A stretch of DNA of 64,000 nt from the NCBI RefSeq assembly GCF_024323335.1, contig NC_066580.1, positions 441,769,351 to 441,833,350 of the forward strand, given 5' to 3'. The translations under genes and the position numbers were made by a program. Source of the DNA: Lathyrus oleraceus (lineage: Eukaryota > Streptophyta > Magnoliopsida > Fabales > Fabaceae). Every line of letters starts with the position of its first letter. The first letter of the stretch is position 1. The notes below the pieces were generated by a model that ran no database searches, was not told the origin of the DNA, and saw only the letters and a program-made list of their open reading frames with translations. This document shows positions 30,837-43,520 of this stretch, in pieces.

Positions 30837-33800
30837 TGTCGTACCCTAAATTTTGATCACATTTCTCCTAACTTAGGATCTAGACCACTAACATATTCAG
30901 AGTCCATATAACTCATCTGGTCAACCCCAATGACCTAAAAAGTCAAAGGGGGATCCATTTGACTTTTTAAGTGTCTTATTCCATCTTGATTAACTACCAA
31001 TTTAGGACAATCCAGGGTTTAGTTTAACATAAGTTTTAGAAGCCTTTAGTTTAACCATTAAATTTTTTAATTATTAAGAATTGTTTCTTTTAATTAAGGG
31101 ATTATAGTTTATGGGATGGTCTGCACTAATAAAAGATTAATATTATGAAATTAATTAGGTATTGATTAATTAAATTAATTGGATTTTGATTAATTAAATT
31201 AATAAAATATTAATTAAATTAATTGGATTTTAGATTAATGTATAATTAAATTATTTTTTATTAGGTTAGTTAAGTTAATTAGATTATATTAGATTAGTTT
31301 ATAATATTAATTAATTTAATTGGATTAATATTTTATTGATAGTTATTTTTTCTAGAGTTTATTAAAATGGTGATAATTTTATTATTTGTTGAGGCCGATA
31401 AAGGTGTTGACCAACTCAAGTCCAGGCCAATAATCCAACTGGGCCAAGCAAGGCCCAAGGTCCATCGCCAAACCGGGTCAAGCTCATGACCCAAGTTCAT
31501 CCCTAATTCCCCAAAAACCCTAATATGCGCGTAATGGGAAACAAAAATGGATCAACAAGCAATTCAATTCAATTCAATCAAAACCTTCCAAATCTATAGA
31601 TACATTACATGATGTAAGTTACATGGGAAATTGTCCAGATACATCAAATCAGAAAACCCTAATCAAATCATATCAATCAAATAAAAAAACCTAATTTTCA
31701 ATCAAACAATGAATCTGATTACATAAAAAATCCCCTAAAACAAATTGGCTAATTGAATGTTAAACCTAATCCTAATGCTATAAAAACCTAAGGTTAAAAC
31801 AAAAAAGAAAAAAATATTAAAACCCAAAAGCTCTTGTTACTGCAAACCTAACCAAACACCAAAGCTCTTTGCAGCCTTGATACTTATGATCCTTCGCCTT
31901 GAAGCCCTAAGTAATAAGTGCTCAACCTCCAGCTTTAATCCCATTTGAACCTCGCAATAAAAGAAGAAGAAAAAGAAGAAGAAGTCAGAAAAGGTGGATC
32001 AAAAGGAAAAAATAAAAGAATTTGAAGATCATAAAGTTGTTACCTTTTGACAGGAGAACTTATCATCTCCGTAGGTTGGTAGCTTGGAATACTTTCTATT
32101 TAATTATTTTTATTTACTCCGCATGTGTATGTTGCTTGTGTGTGAGTTGTAGATCTAGGGTCTTGTTATGTTTGATTCAGGTTAAGGGTTTGAGGGGCTA
32201 TTTAGTTACAAACAAAGATGAATTTGTTGTTTATGGTTATAAGGGGTTTGATCTGGGTGGTTTGTGAATGAATTTGGGTTTAAGTTAGGTTAGTGTCAGG
32301 GTTAGGTTAAGGAAGAAGATGAAGATTCATATTCTTTAGGGTTAGGGTTCATCCAAGAGGGTTAAGGTTCTTCATTTTTTAGGTTTGGTTTCATCCATAA
32401 AGAGGTTAGGGTTAGAGTTCCAGGTTAGGGTTCTTGATCTGGAAAGTTTATGGGTTAGGGGTTTGAAGGTATGAAGATCCCAATTGAACTTCAACTGGAG
32501 ATCTGGGTTTGATGGTGGTTTTAGGGGCGTCTTTGGGCCAAGAACGGTGGTCGAAGAAAGGGATCAGGGTGAGTGTGAAAGAAAGTGTTTAGAGAGAAGT
32601 CAGAGTATAAAGAGAAGAAAAATAAGAAAACTAAATGGATGAAAGGATTTTTGAATAAATACCCCCTCCATGTTCTCTCTGATGCGTGCTAAGTGGCACT
32701 CAGTGAGGCTTCTGATCAATTGACTATCTTAGTTAACTAATGGTCCCCTACTAGACGTTTAACATATACCTCATGTTGACTATCAATTTGGTCCATCCAT
32801 TGCAATTACTTTGACTAAGTATACTCATCAAACGCGCCCTAAAAGATCTGCTTGGATTTTATTGGATCAATCCAACACTTCTGGATTATAGTCAATCGCT
32901 GACTCTCTCCATAGACTCCCTGACTACACATTGGACTTAAAGTCTAATGGGATCTCTCCCCTTACTATTAGCCCCCCAGTTAGAGGCCTATTGCTAGTAT
33001 AGTCAAATATACACCCCCTGCATTTTTATTTATTTAGTTATTTATTCATTTTCTTTATCTTTGTTTTCTTGATAAATATTATTATTAGGTTAATCCTTGA
33101 TTTATGAAAGATTAATATTAATACTTATTTTAATTAGATTGATTAAAAATATAATTAAAAAATCAATTAAAGTTTTTATCTTATTAAAAAAACATCTAAA
33201 ATCTAATTAAGTTTTTTAGGATAATTTTTATGATTAATATTATGACTAATATTAAGATAAAAATTAGGGTTAGTTCATCTAATTAGATTACTCAATAATT
33301 AGGGTTAAATAATTAAGCAAAAATATTAAAAATATAACATCGTATAATTTACTTTTTTTATTAGATAAATATATGTAATAATATTATTTTCCTAAATTAA
33401 ATTAACTATAACATTTTGTTATTAACTAAGATAATTAAAATTAATTCCAAACAATCAAACTATAAGTCCTCTACTCTTGTGTATCGAGACATTTTTTTCA
33501 AATCAAACATCTCTCCGCCCCCGATGCATTGAGAATTTTCACAATCTAAAATCAATAAACAAACAAACATTTCCAAGAAGAACTACAGTTCCCTGATCCT
33601 TCATCAAACATAAGGGTATGTAGGCATAAAGTCGTAGCACTCTAACGAGTACAATAACTAAAAACTTTTTCTTGGTCCTTCTTTTTTAATCAAACATTTT
33701 CCTTCAATAATCTAATTCCCTCTTAATAGGTAATTAAGCAAGAATGAAAAATAAAAACAAACGTCCCTTAGATAAATATACACTAACCCTAGATTTAGAG

Positions 33801-34018
33801 GAGGATCCCATTGAGTACAATGGAGGTGATGAGTGCCTAATACTTTCCCCTTGCTTAATCGACTCCTGAATCTTAATCTCTCACCCTTATCTATTAGGTT
33901 TTATCATTATTTCCATGTTCCTTAGGAACGAATAAAAGATGATGACAACTCTATAATTTTTCCATCTGTGACACTTATGTTTCTTCTCGAGCTCGGGTAT
34001 AGAGCTTATCTTTAAACA
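30837..34018 (+). repeat. 3' LTR of Ogre-like element H
   Basis: Starts TGTCGTACCCTAAATTTTG after a purine-rich run. The 3' end is set by alignment to LTRs M and R, which places it near TTTAAACA at 34018; GTGACA at 33973 is an alternative. It shares the 5' start, the 3' module (hairpin CCATTG-AGTA-CAATGG at 33808-33823; the second hairpin is eroded) and 'gacaactct' (33944) with the other Ogre-type LTRs. The middle holds AT-rich ATTAATTAA repeats (31130-31330) and many 'ttagggtt' words (32290-32460). No ORF of note. Confidence 0.7.
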
Positions 34019-34196
34019 AAAATGAAAATACATGATGTTAAAATAAAAGTATTAAATAAATAAATAAATAAAACAAAAAAAACAAAGAAATAAGATACAA
34101 ATAAAACAAATAAACAAAAAAATCAAACAACCTTAGAATTAAAGGGTAGACTTGACTCTCTTTAAGGATAGACATATCCTCATAAGAGTTTCCATC
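34019..34196 (-). mobile_element. Truncated leader of inverted Ogre-like element M, with degenerate PBS
   Basis: On the minus strand, 2 nt after the LTR end, 34194-34177 reads TGGAAACTCTTATGAGGA, which differs from the PBS of O at five of 18 sites. The next bases (aagagagtcaagtctacc) resemble the leader after the PBS of R. H has inserted about 180 bp into this leader; the rest of M lies off the left edge. Confidence 0.6.
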
Positions 34197-34371
34197 TGTT
34201 GTATCTAAAAAAATACGAACTCGCGAGCGCATCGCATGCTCGCGGATGACTAATAGAGTTGTCATCGAATTTTATTTATTCATAAGGAAAAGAAAAACAA
34301 TGACAAAACCCAAGGGAAAAGGAAATGGATAAGATGGTCATCTCAACTAAATATGGGTTCGAGAGTCGGTT

Positions 34372-34419
34372 ATGCAAGGGGAAGGTATTAACACCCCTCA
34401 CATCCGTTGTACTCAATGG
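34372..34419 (-). promoter_or_regulatory. Twin-hairpin RNA module, copy in LTR M
   Basis: Minus-strand sense: hairpin 1 CCATTG-AGTA-CAACGG (one A-C mismatch), then directly hairpin 2 ATGTGAGGGG, loop TGTTAATACCTT, CCCCTTGCAT, paired through two G-U wobbles. Same size and spacing as in O, S and R. Confidence 0.65.
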
Positions 34420-36943
34420 GAACCTCCTAAAGTTCTAAGGTTGATGATTTGTTAAGGGATTGTTTGCATCGTTTTATTTACTTATTAAAATATATTTCCA
34501 AAAAGAGAAATTATTTACAAAGGAAAAGAGATAAAATATTTTTTTAATTATTGTGCTCGCCAGGATTTCGAAACCTCGTGCATATGTATTCTCAAAGTAC
34601 AGTGAGAAAATCAGAGCATCGTAGTTCGTAGAAAATATTTATGTGTGGGTTGATTTTATAGGCTAGGGTTTAAGTCAAGTTCTTGCATTTAAATATTGAC
34701 TTATATGCTCGTACGATAGAGGCTTAATCACTTGTTTTTGTTTCGCGTCGAAATGACCTGACCTATCCTTTTATGAAAAGTTTTTGAATTGAGATAAGTG
34801 CACAAGGGCACAAAATGAGTTTGGATTACTTTTATATTGTTTTGATTTTAAGTAATCGACCGATGCGGCGTGTGCTAATCAATCAAATACCTAAGGATAT
34901 GGTGGATGTACATCCACCTATCCATTTGCAAAAATGTTAGTTTAATTTGATTAATAAAATAGTTTGATAATGTGTACAAAATATGAATTACTTACAATTT
35001 GAGAAAAAAATCCATTATTTATGGTATTTATTAGTTGTAATTTAGATATAAGAACAAATGTTTATATATTTTTATAATTGAATTTAAATAAGAAGAAGGG
35101 TTATGATTTATATTTTTTAATAAGAAATATTTATTTATCATTTTTTATCATTAACAACATAATTAAACTATTAGAATTAAATAGATAACTTTTGTTTGAA
35201 TTTAAATAAAAAGGGATAATATTTGTAATTAGAACTAACTAACAATTAAATAAATAAATTAACAGCTAAAAAGAATCAAAATAATACGTGACTAAATTAA
35301 AAATTAAAAATAAATAATTAAAATGATAAGAAAGGAAATAAAATAGAAAATAGGGAAGGGGTGCAATTTCAGTGGGAAATATTGGGCTTAAGCAAAATCG
35401 GGGGTATGGGAAGCAATTGGCGCTAGGTCCATCATGTTTGGAAGCCTGCAAGGGGAACAAGTCAACTCAAGAGAGTCAGAGGTTGACTCTTAACTGAGGC
35501 CCTTTGATCTGTTGATTGGACAATTAACATGATGAACACACAACCATTAGATCAAGTCAAGGAGAGAAGTATGATGGATAAATGCTTAAGATACATCTGC
35601 ACATGGAAGTTAATGTGTGGTTCCCTATATAGGGGCCACTAAGTTATTGGATATGGGAGTTCCATGTGGCGTAGTATAAGTGGATAGACGAAGGGAGTAT
35701 TTAATCGTTTCTTCCTTTAGAAATCACCATTTTCCATTTTCTTACTCTCTCTACTTCTCTTCTCTCGTCCGCCTCTCTCTAAACCTATATACCCTCTCTC
35801 TAACTCCCCTGGCCCTCTATTCTGGCCACCACCAAAACCCAACTCCATCCTTAGTGCCATCATAAGGCCATCGTAAATCCCAGGATTTCGATGAGTATTC
35901 ATTGGAATCTTCAAACACTACAAGAACCCCAGCCTATGAACACGAACCCTAACCTTAAACCACCATGAACCTTAAATCTAACAAGAATCCTAGCCAAGAA
36001 AAAAACCCTAATTTAACCTTCAACATACATGAATCCTAACCTGAAGAAGATAAATCTTCATCTTCTTCCTCTGCCAACCCTAACCTAACCCGTCCTAACT
36101 GGATATGACCTTAAACCACCCATAATTCCCCAAATCTTGTATAACCTATAGATCGGACTATCCCGAGTAATGATCTGAACTCAGAACATCAAAATCAACA
36201 AAATAATTTCAAACCCTAATTCCAAAAAAACTTTTTATTTACCATAACCACACCCTAAAACAATAAATTCTAAACAGGCATCATAATCACAACAAGTCTA
36301 CAACAAGATTCAAACAAAAGACCTCATGCATGTTGAGCAAGAGAAAAAAGGAAATACTAACTTACAGAGATAAGGGTTTCTCCAGTTAAAAAAAGTCAAA
36401 GTCTTTCTTTTTTCTTTTATCTTTTGTTCCTTTTTTTTTTGTTTTCTATTTGAATCATCTTTAACTCCTTCTTCCTCTTCTTTTTTGACTGCGAGGTGCT
36501 ACTTGAATATTTGGCTGCTGAGATGTTCGGATTTTAGTTTTAGGATTTGCTTTTAATGTTGTTCTTCTTCAATGTGAAGAGCAACAACTTAGGATTTCTG
36601 CTAATTTGTGAATTATGGATGAGTTATTGTAAATTTAGGCTTAATTTATATAGTGAAATAGTAGGTTAGATTAAAAAAAGTTATATGTGATTGGATTTGA
36701 TTTGTGTCCCCTTGAGCAAGTTATTATTGTAACCAAAATTCCATAATGAAAAAAGGTTTAATTTTTTTGCTCTTGATTCCATTTGATCAATTTTGCGGCT
36801 TGGTTCACGTGTTTAAGGGTTTTTGACCCTTTGTTGGACTTGAACCTTTGTTGACTTCTCTGACTCAGCATCATAAAATAAATAATAAATGGATTATATC
36901 ATAAACAATAATACTTAAAACGACCCCTAATATACATTGATAA

Positions 36944-36959
36944 TAATAATAATATTACC

Positions 36960-37011
<52 letters not shown>
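36944..37011. repeat. (AAT)n microsatellite
   Basis: Nearly unbroken AAT/TAA repeat inside LTR M. Confidence 0.9.
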
Positions 37012-37012
<1 letters not shown>

Positions 37013-37348
37013 CTTATTAAAAATCACACCCAATCACTTAATAGACTATAAATAAAATTAATATCAATATTCCTAAAAAGAAATAAACATTAATAATAAC
37101 AAAGTGAAAAATAAAAATCCTTAGTATTTTTAATTTTAAAAAATAGAAATGAAAATGAATTAAAGACAAAAAAGAGAGGAACAAAAGTTGATCCTCCTTT
37201 GACTTTTGGATCATTAGAATTGAACATTTGACTTACACCTATGTGACTCATATGAAATGATTGACTGAAAGGAACTATATTGATGCAAAGGATAATTTAA
37301 CAGACTCATTGAGTAAAAATAATATGGTCAAAATTTGGAGGATCCCCA

Positions 37349-37775
37349 AAACTTGCTCTTCCTCAATATATATAACATTTGTTCTTCACCGACAACGATG
37401 ATGATGAATCAGATTCAATATTTTTACTTTAATATTCTCTGTAAATAATATAATATTTTGTGTAAACAATGTAGTTTGTAAACAAATTGATTTATTAATA
37501 TTCTGTGTAAACAATGTAATGAGTATTTTAAAACAATATATATATCTTTCCCCTCAGTTTTGTTAATAAACCGAGAGATATATGGTGCTAGTTTTGAAAA
37601 TATAAAAAAGTTATTGCTCGGGATCAAACCAATGATCATTTCAACTATCCCCTCGGTTATTCTAAAACCGAGGGGTAAAGTGACAGCTTTTCGTGACATC
37701 TTTCATTACCTCGCCTCTGTAACCGAGGTTAAATCAACTTCGCATCCGATGTTACATGTATTTTTTGTAGTAGTG
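37349..37775 (-). mobile_element. Terminal part of a CACTA (En/Spm-type) DNA transposon
   Basis: The right edge reads 'tttttgtagtagtg', the reverse complement of CACTACTACAAAAA, a normal CACTA terminus. Inside lie sub-terminal inverted words 'cctcggtt' and 'aaccgagg' (37553-37580, 37650-37675, 37710-37730), also typical. The other end and any transposase lie off the left edge beyond M. The next bases are copia integrase sequence. Confidence 0.75.
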
Positions 37776-39150
37776 TAAGGTATATTTGGAGAAATATTCT
37801 CATTGCATGATTGGTCAATCCTTCAAAAGGTATCCTCCCCCAAGGAAGTCAAATTTGCTTCAGTTGGTGCATTCTAATTTTTGTGGCCCTTTAAAAGTAA
37901 AATCTTTTAGTTATGCACAATATCTTATCTTTAAAGAGAAAAGACTGAGTGTTGAGAAAGTTCAAAGAATTACATGATTTGGTTAAGAGGAGGGTACGTA
38001 AGAAATTGAAACATGTTTGTACTAAAAATGATGGTGAGTATTGTGAATCCTTTAATGTTGATTGCAAGCAACATGACATTGCACATGAAAATACTCCTTC
38101 TAAAACTACTCAATTGAATAATTTAGAATAAAGGATGAATTGAACACTACTTGAGTGAGTTAGGTGTTTGTTTTATGAATCTAAGTTGCCTAAACATTAC
38201 TAGGGCAAGGCATTGTACACAACGATGCAAGTTCTTAATCTTACTCATGATTTGGCTTTGAACTGTGAGGTTTTAGACAAGTATTAGTTGGGAAATAATG
38301 CCAACTATGGTTATTTGATAGATTTTGATATTGTGTTTTTGGAAGACCAAATTATTGAAGACATTGATAAGGTAGATAAAACTATTACACATGAGAAAGA
38401 TCAGGCACTGTTTGATTTTGATCCAATTTGGTTACTTGATCTTAATTTGGATACTATTGATTGAAATGTTAAGAATGGTAAGCCACATGATTATGTTGGC
38501 GATCAATAATTTAGAGATGAATCAAATACTTTAGCATGTGAAGATGATGGTCAGGAACATGAGATGTTGAGGATGAAAATCCTAGTGATGTTTCTGAATC
38601 ATCCGAATACTAACTTAGGAGGTTCAATCGGTTGAAAAAACCTTCTACAAGATATGATTCTAATGACTATATAACTTTGACTAATAATGGGGAACCTGAA
38701 TGTTCTCGAGAGGCCATGGAAAGTGAAAAAAAAAAATCAAAGTGGTTGGATGCAATGCAGGATGAGATGAAATATTTGCATGATAATCACACTTATGATT
38801 TGGTAAAGTTTCAAAAGTGTGTAGCATTGTCTACTATAAAGGCAAAGTTCATTATCATTACTAAAACATTCAAAGGGTTGTTATGGTTGATGAAATTCTT
38901 GCAGGAGGTTGATTTTTTCCAAAACAAATATGTACTATTCATTGATAGTCAAAGTGTTATTCATCTATGTAAAAATCCAAATTTTCATAATAGGTCCAAA
39001 CACATTGATGTCAGATATCATTGGGTACGTGATGTTTTAGATGCTAAGTTGTTGGAGTTAGTTAAAATTCATACTGATGATAATGGTTCTGATATGATTA
39101 CTAAAGCGCTACTAAGAGTGAACTTTGAAACTTGTGATATCGTCTGATTG
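37776..39150 (+). pseudogene. Ty1/copia polyprotein relic C1 (integrase and fused RT/RNase H ends)
   Basis: Plus strand, several frames. Integrase: HCMIGQSFKRYPPP then LLQLVHSNFCGPLKVKSF (37800-37900), and KLKHVCTKNDGEYCESFNVD (38000-38070) with HENTPSKTTQLNN. Then an open stretch at 38632-39147: the start of RT (RYDSNDYITLTNNGEPE; KWLDAMQDEMKYLHDNHTYD) joined directly to RNase H (LFIDSQSVIHLCKNP; RSKHIDVRYHWVRDVLDAKL; IHTDDNGSDMITKALLR). The RT palm and thumb are deleted at about 38810. The left part is missing because of the CACTA insertion. Confidence 0.85.
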
Positions 39151-40940
39151 GTGATTACCTCTACATAGTTGTGATAGGAAAATATGTTAGGCAATTGTGT
39201 CTCACTTATATTAAACGGGATGGTCATTCTAAGGTTAGAACAACATAAAAATAAGGAGAAAATCAACCACTAGTAAAAAAAGAAATGAAAAAACTCACTT
39301 CATCATCCCACTCACGACGAGAAAGGGTATTAAAAGTTATTTGTTTTTCAGTTTAAAAATAAGACAACTAAATTTTTTGTTATAATGCAATGAAAAATTA
39401 AAAAATATTAAGAGTTATGTATTTAAAATAATTATAGGGTATAATGAATATAAATAGAGTTGGGTAATTGAGGCCTACGAACCAACCATGAATCTTTTTG
39501 CCACACCTAAGTTGTACCTGACACCTTTCCAACGAAATCGTGATTGCATATTTGCCCTTGCTATAAATTATCAATTTTTAAAAAGAGTTTTGTTAAATTC
39601 TGGATTTTTCATGCAATTATCGGATATTTCAAAAAAAATCCCATTTGAATGTAGAGTTATTGGATTTATTGCAAACTTACTGGATATTTTGCAAAAGAAT
39701 GTAGAAATGTCAGACATTTGCAAAATTGTCGGTAAAAATTTAAGGTTTTTTGAAAAAACTATGAAGAATTACTGGATTTTTAAAAATTTCCGAAAGAAGT
39801 TATTAGATATTTGGAAAATTTTGATAATAATAACGTCAAAAACTTTGTAGATTCCGGACTTTTGAAAAAAAGTACGGTAAAACTATAAAAGATTCAAATG
39901 TTTCCCAAAAATCCAGTAAGAATTCAAAGGATTTTTTTATTTTTCCAAAATATTCGGTTAAACTTCAAGGGATTTCTAAATTTTCAGGAAAAAAATCCCA
40001 TAAAACTGCATAATAATTCTGAATATTTGTCAAAAATCTGATAAAACGTCATACCTGATTTTTAAATGTTCGACAAAATGCATAAAAGTCAACTTCGCCG
40101 AATTTTTTGTATCGGATATTTTATTTCTACTAGATTTTTATAGAGAGAATTTTTTAATGCAACGTAAAAATTTGGAAAATAAAATAATGTGAATGATAAA
40201 TTTGTCATTATAAAAATTTGTGAGCATGGTAGACACAATATGAAAGATGACAAAAAGATTCCTCCGAACCAACTCATTTAACATGCTCTGTGGACGAGTT
40301 TTGTACCATTTTATTTAATCCATTTAAATGTTGACTTGTGTGAGTTTGATCTACATATTCACGAGTTAACCCATTTAAAAATTATTTTGAAGACTAAGTA
40401 CATTTTTATTCCTTATAATTTTCTTCATGACAAATTTTATTGATAAAAAATATAGTTATCAAATACATAAATACTATAAATGTTAAACTATTTATTAAAA
40501 TGACTTTTAAGTATCTTTTAGGATTTTATGGTCAATACTACTATTTATATAATTTAATTAAAATAATCAAAGATAAATTTTTTATTTAAAAAATTTAATT
40601 TTATATTATTATTTTAAGTTTATTTTTTAACAAAATAATTTATTTATTTATTTTGCAAACAAAAATAATTTATTTTATCTATAAACTAATTCAAACCGAT
40701 ATATCATAATCTAATATGTGAATTCAAGTGGAACGAGTTAAACAAAAGTACTGTTTAAAATAGATTATTTATTTTTTAATTTATTAAATAATAAATATAT
40801 CTTATATAATAATAGAACAGATATACTAATTATTTGATAAATTTTAAAAATAATTTATTTTTTATAAATAAGATCAAAGAGAATATAAATATAACAAATT
40901 AAGAAAAACGTGTCCATTAAATTGATATATCGAATTAATG
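39151..40940. other. AT-rich non-coding region
   Basis: No credible gene. Between about 39590 and 40080 there are very diverged repeats of a 'tggatatttgcaaaa' word about every 45-60 bp. A few ORF-like stretches (39488-39850) are low-complexity and show no domain. Probably the LTR of C1 and older debris. Confidence 0.5.
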
Positions 40941-40949
40941 TAAAAATGT
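40941..40949. repeat. Target site duplication of the MULE, left copy (TAAAAATGT)
   Basis: Matches 45310-45318 (TAAAAATAT) at eight of nine positions. Nine bp is the normal Mutator duplication. Confidence 0.75.
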
Positions 40950-41261
40950 GATTTTTTTACAAAAATAACCCTTTTTTTTAAGGAAATTCCCAAAATATCC
41001 CTGGTTTCAAAAAAATTCTCAAACTACCCAATTTATAGGAGGCGGCGCCAACTCAATTGGCGACTCCTCTTAAAAATTGAATGGAGGCGCCAATTGGATT
41101 GGCTAGGGCACATGCCCTAACCAATCCAATTGGCGCCCCTGTGTATAAGTTGAGAGGAGACGCTAATTGGATTGACGTCTCAGTGTAGAATGCAATTTTT
41201 TTGTTATAAATGGATGTGTTGTGTGAGACATTGTTCCACATCTCATTTAATCATTTGGCAA

Positions 41262-41530
41262 TCATGTTTGATGTTCGTCGTCGATACGGAAAGGTGATTT
41301 ATGCGAGAGAGAAGCCTCAGATCTTGATGTTGTTCTGGAACATCACTACGTTCGATCAACTGAAGAGGGAGTTGGTTCGTTGGTTAGATAGGAAAATACC
41401 AGAAGGGAAAAAATTGAAGTATTGAGAGACTCGACAGTATCTTTGGTTGGATGCGAATGAAGACTGATAAGGATGCTAGGGAAATGATGTTCGGTCGAGA
41501 TGACATCAATTTGATTGTTGTAATCAGTTA
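41262..41530 (+). pseudogene. Small MULE-associated ORF, frameshifted
   Basis: Plus strand just inside the left TIR: FDVRRRYGKVIYAREKPQIL then ITTFDQLKRELVRWLDRKIP, and after a one-base shift near 41425 LDSIFGWMRMKTDKDAREMM and INLIVVIS before TAG. It resembles the small N-terminal domain that precedes the DNA-binding part in many MURA proteins, but here it is separate from MURA and opposite in strand. The assignment is tentative. Confidence 0.5.
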
Positions 41531-41668
41531 GAAATATTTCTGTTTTCAGATAGCTTATTTTGTACTGATGTTTGTTGTGAACCTCGTTGTAACAAAAACT
41601 TAATGATATATAATGATTGAAGGTTACATAAATACAATGTTACAAAAAGCTTAAGACCCAGATGATGC

Positions 41669-43518
41669 TCATTGATTGGGACAATTGTTCTTGTTGTGTC
41701 CTGGTTGACGACATATACTACATAATCTTATCATTTTATCCGTGGAATCCATTTATGTCCTGATACGTGTGCTGTTTGGCCTTCCTTTTTTCTTTCTACG
41801 CATCTCGTCATTGTGCCAAACTATATCACCTTCATATGGAGGTCGGTATTCCCCCATTGGTAGTACCGAGAAGCTTTGATTATATACATTCATGACGGTG
41901 ACAGCCTTGTACACATCAGATAAATGGGTGTAAGCGTCTTGACGAGTATAAGCGCATGCTGAAATGACATGGGAGTAAGGAATGCGGAAGGCCTGGAATT
42001 TTCCACAATCGCATCAACTTCTGTTTAGTCTAACAACATAGGCTAAATTTGGTCTCCCCTCGTTGTGGTCCATTGTTTCCTAGACGCTGGAATTTTGCCT
42101 ATGACGGTCAAAGACTGTTACAACATGTGTGCTAGCTTTGATGCTCTCCTCTTTCATGACTTTCATGCAACACTCACTAAATACTTGCCCGAACATTAAC
42201 ATTGCACTTCATCTTTCACCTCTGGTTGCGAATGTAGAAGCCAACCTATAATAGGTTGATCTTACCAAGGCGGTTATTGGCAGATTTCTAATTCCTTTGA
42301 ATACCCCGTTCATGCATTCCACAAGGTTTGTTGCCATGTGGCCCCATAGACAACCTCTGTCAAATGCCCTTGTCCACTGCTCTAATGGTATGTTACTTAG
42401 TCATCTCCATGCGTCTTCATTAGACAGTCTAATTTCATCACGATAATATTGAAAAATGACGACTGAGTTAGAGCATACCCAATATTCACCACCTTCTTGC
42501 GAAGACTCTTGTCTTTTATTGCACACATGAAGTTTTGTGCAATATGTCTAATGCAATAGACATGGGTAGAAGGAGGATCATGCCATCTGTTGTCATGGTT
42601 GTTGTAGGCACTCTCAATGGCAGCATGTCTATTAGAAATCAAACAGAGATTGGCTTGTGGAGCCACATGCATTCTGAGATGTCGAAGAAAGAAACCTCAT
42701 CCACCAGCCGTTTCACCTTCAACCAGAGCAAAGGCAATGGGAAAGACATTGTTGTTGCCGTCTTGTGCAACCGCCATAAGCAAAGTACCCTTGTATTTGT
42801 CATATAACCAAGTGCCATCAATTTGAATAATAGGTTTGCAGAATGCGAAACCTTTGATGCATGGGTCAAACGCCCAAAAGAGACGATGAAATATTCTATT
42901 ACCTGTAACACAGGTTCCGTCTGGCATCATTATTGGCAATGTCTCCATAATTGTCACAGTTCCTGGGACATATGTTTTTAGGACCCATAAAAACCGTGGC
43001 AATTCTTTGTATGAATCCTCCCAGTTGCCGAATACCTGTTCAACAACCTTTGTCCTCGCAATCCAGGCTTTCTTGTAAGATGGAGTATAATTATATGTTG
43101 TTCTGATATGGGATATAATTATACTCACCTTCACTGATGGGTATTTATTAACCAACGACAGAATGTCTTGACATATCAATGCAGTGCTTAGTTTACGATG
43201 ATCTTGTTCAACGTTAGTTGCAATGCAACTGTGAGGTGGGTCTATTGAAGCGATCTCCCAAGAGTCATTTTTCTTTTTGTAAGACACAACCAACCGAAAC
43301 TTACAAAAGATGTTACGACATTCGATAACATACCTTCTTGAATCAGTGCGTTTCACTGTAAAATCAACAGAGTTTTTCATGTGGAATTTTTTGATAGCTC
43401 GCACACATTCGTCTTTAGTACGAAACATGTCCCCCACCTTTAGCTCCTTGTGCAAATCCAACTGCTTGTCTAGCCTATCTTTATAGCTCCTTGTGCAAAA
43501 ACTCACACAAAGACACAT
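41669..43518 (-). pseudogene. MURA-type transposase of the MULE, broken
   Basis: N-terminal MuDR DNA-binding region (LKVGDMFRTKDECVRAIKKF; RYVIECRNIFCKFRLVVSYK), then the MULE transposase domain with FAFCKPIIQIDGTWLYDKYK and FPIAFALVEGETAGG in 43518-42697. A frameshift near 42690 leads to LCLISNRHAAIESAYN and STHVYCIRHIAQNF (42672-42397). After stops at about 42404 and elsewhere the text continues: LEQWTRAFDRGC, a SWIM zinc finger CDCGKFQAFRIPYSHVISAC (about 42015-41955), and a CCHC knuckle CSICRQPGHNKNNC before TGA at 41671-41669. Domain order is complete, so it decayed in place. Confidence 0.85.
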
Positions 43519-43520
43519 CT

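Larger units (their letters stand above)
34197..37348 (-). repeat. 5' LTR of inverted Ogre-like element M
   Basis: About 3150 bp on the minus strand, ending TAGATACAACA at 34197. The start (TGGGGATCC... near 37348) is set by similarity to the start of LTR H (ctccaaattttgacc against cctaaattttgatca; then catatgagtcac and ccaaaagtcaaaggaggatc). The twin-hairpin module is at 34372-34419. A TATATAG box lies at about 35624-35632. An (AAT)n tract is at 36944-37011. Three-prime module and length match LTR H; the middle is diverged. Confidence 0.7.

Noticed and set aside
32290..32460. Telomere-like TTAGGGTT words in LTR H
   Set aside because: Irregular spacing and mixed with unrelated bases; no array of TTTAGGG.
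35928..35940. CACTACAAGAA, like a CACTA transposon end
   Set aside because: It lies inside LTR M with no sub-terminal repeats and no partner; chance match.
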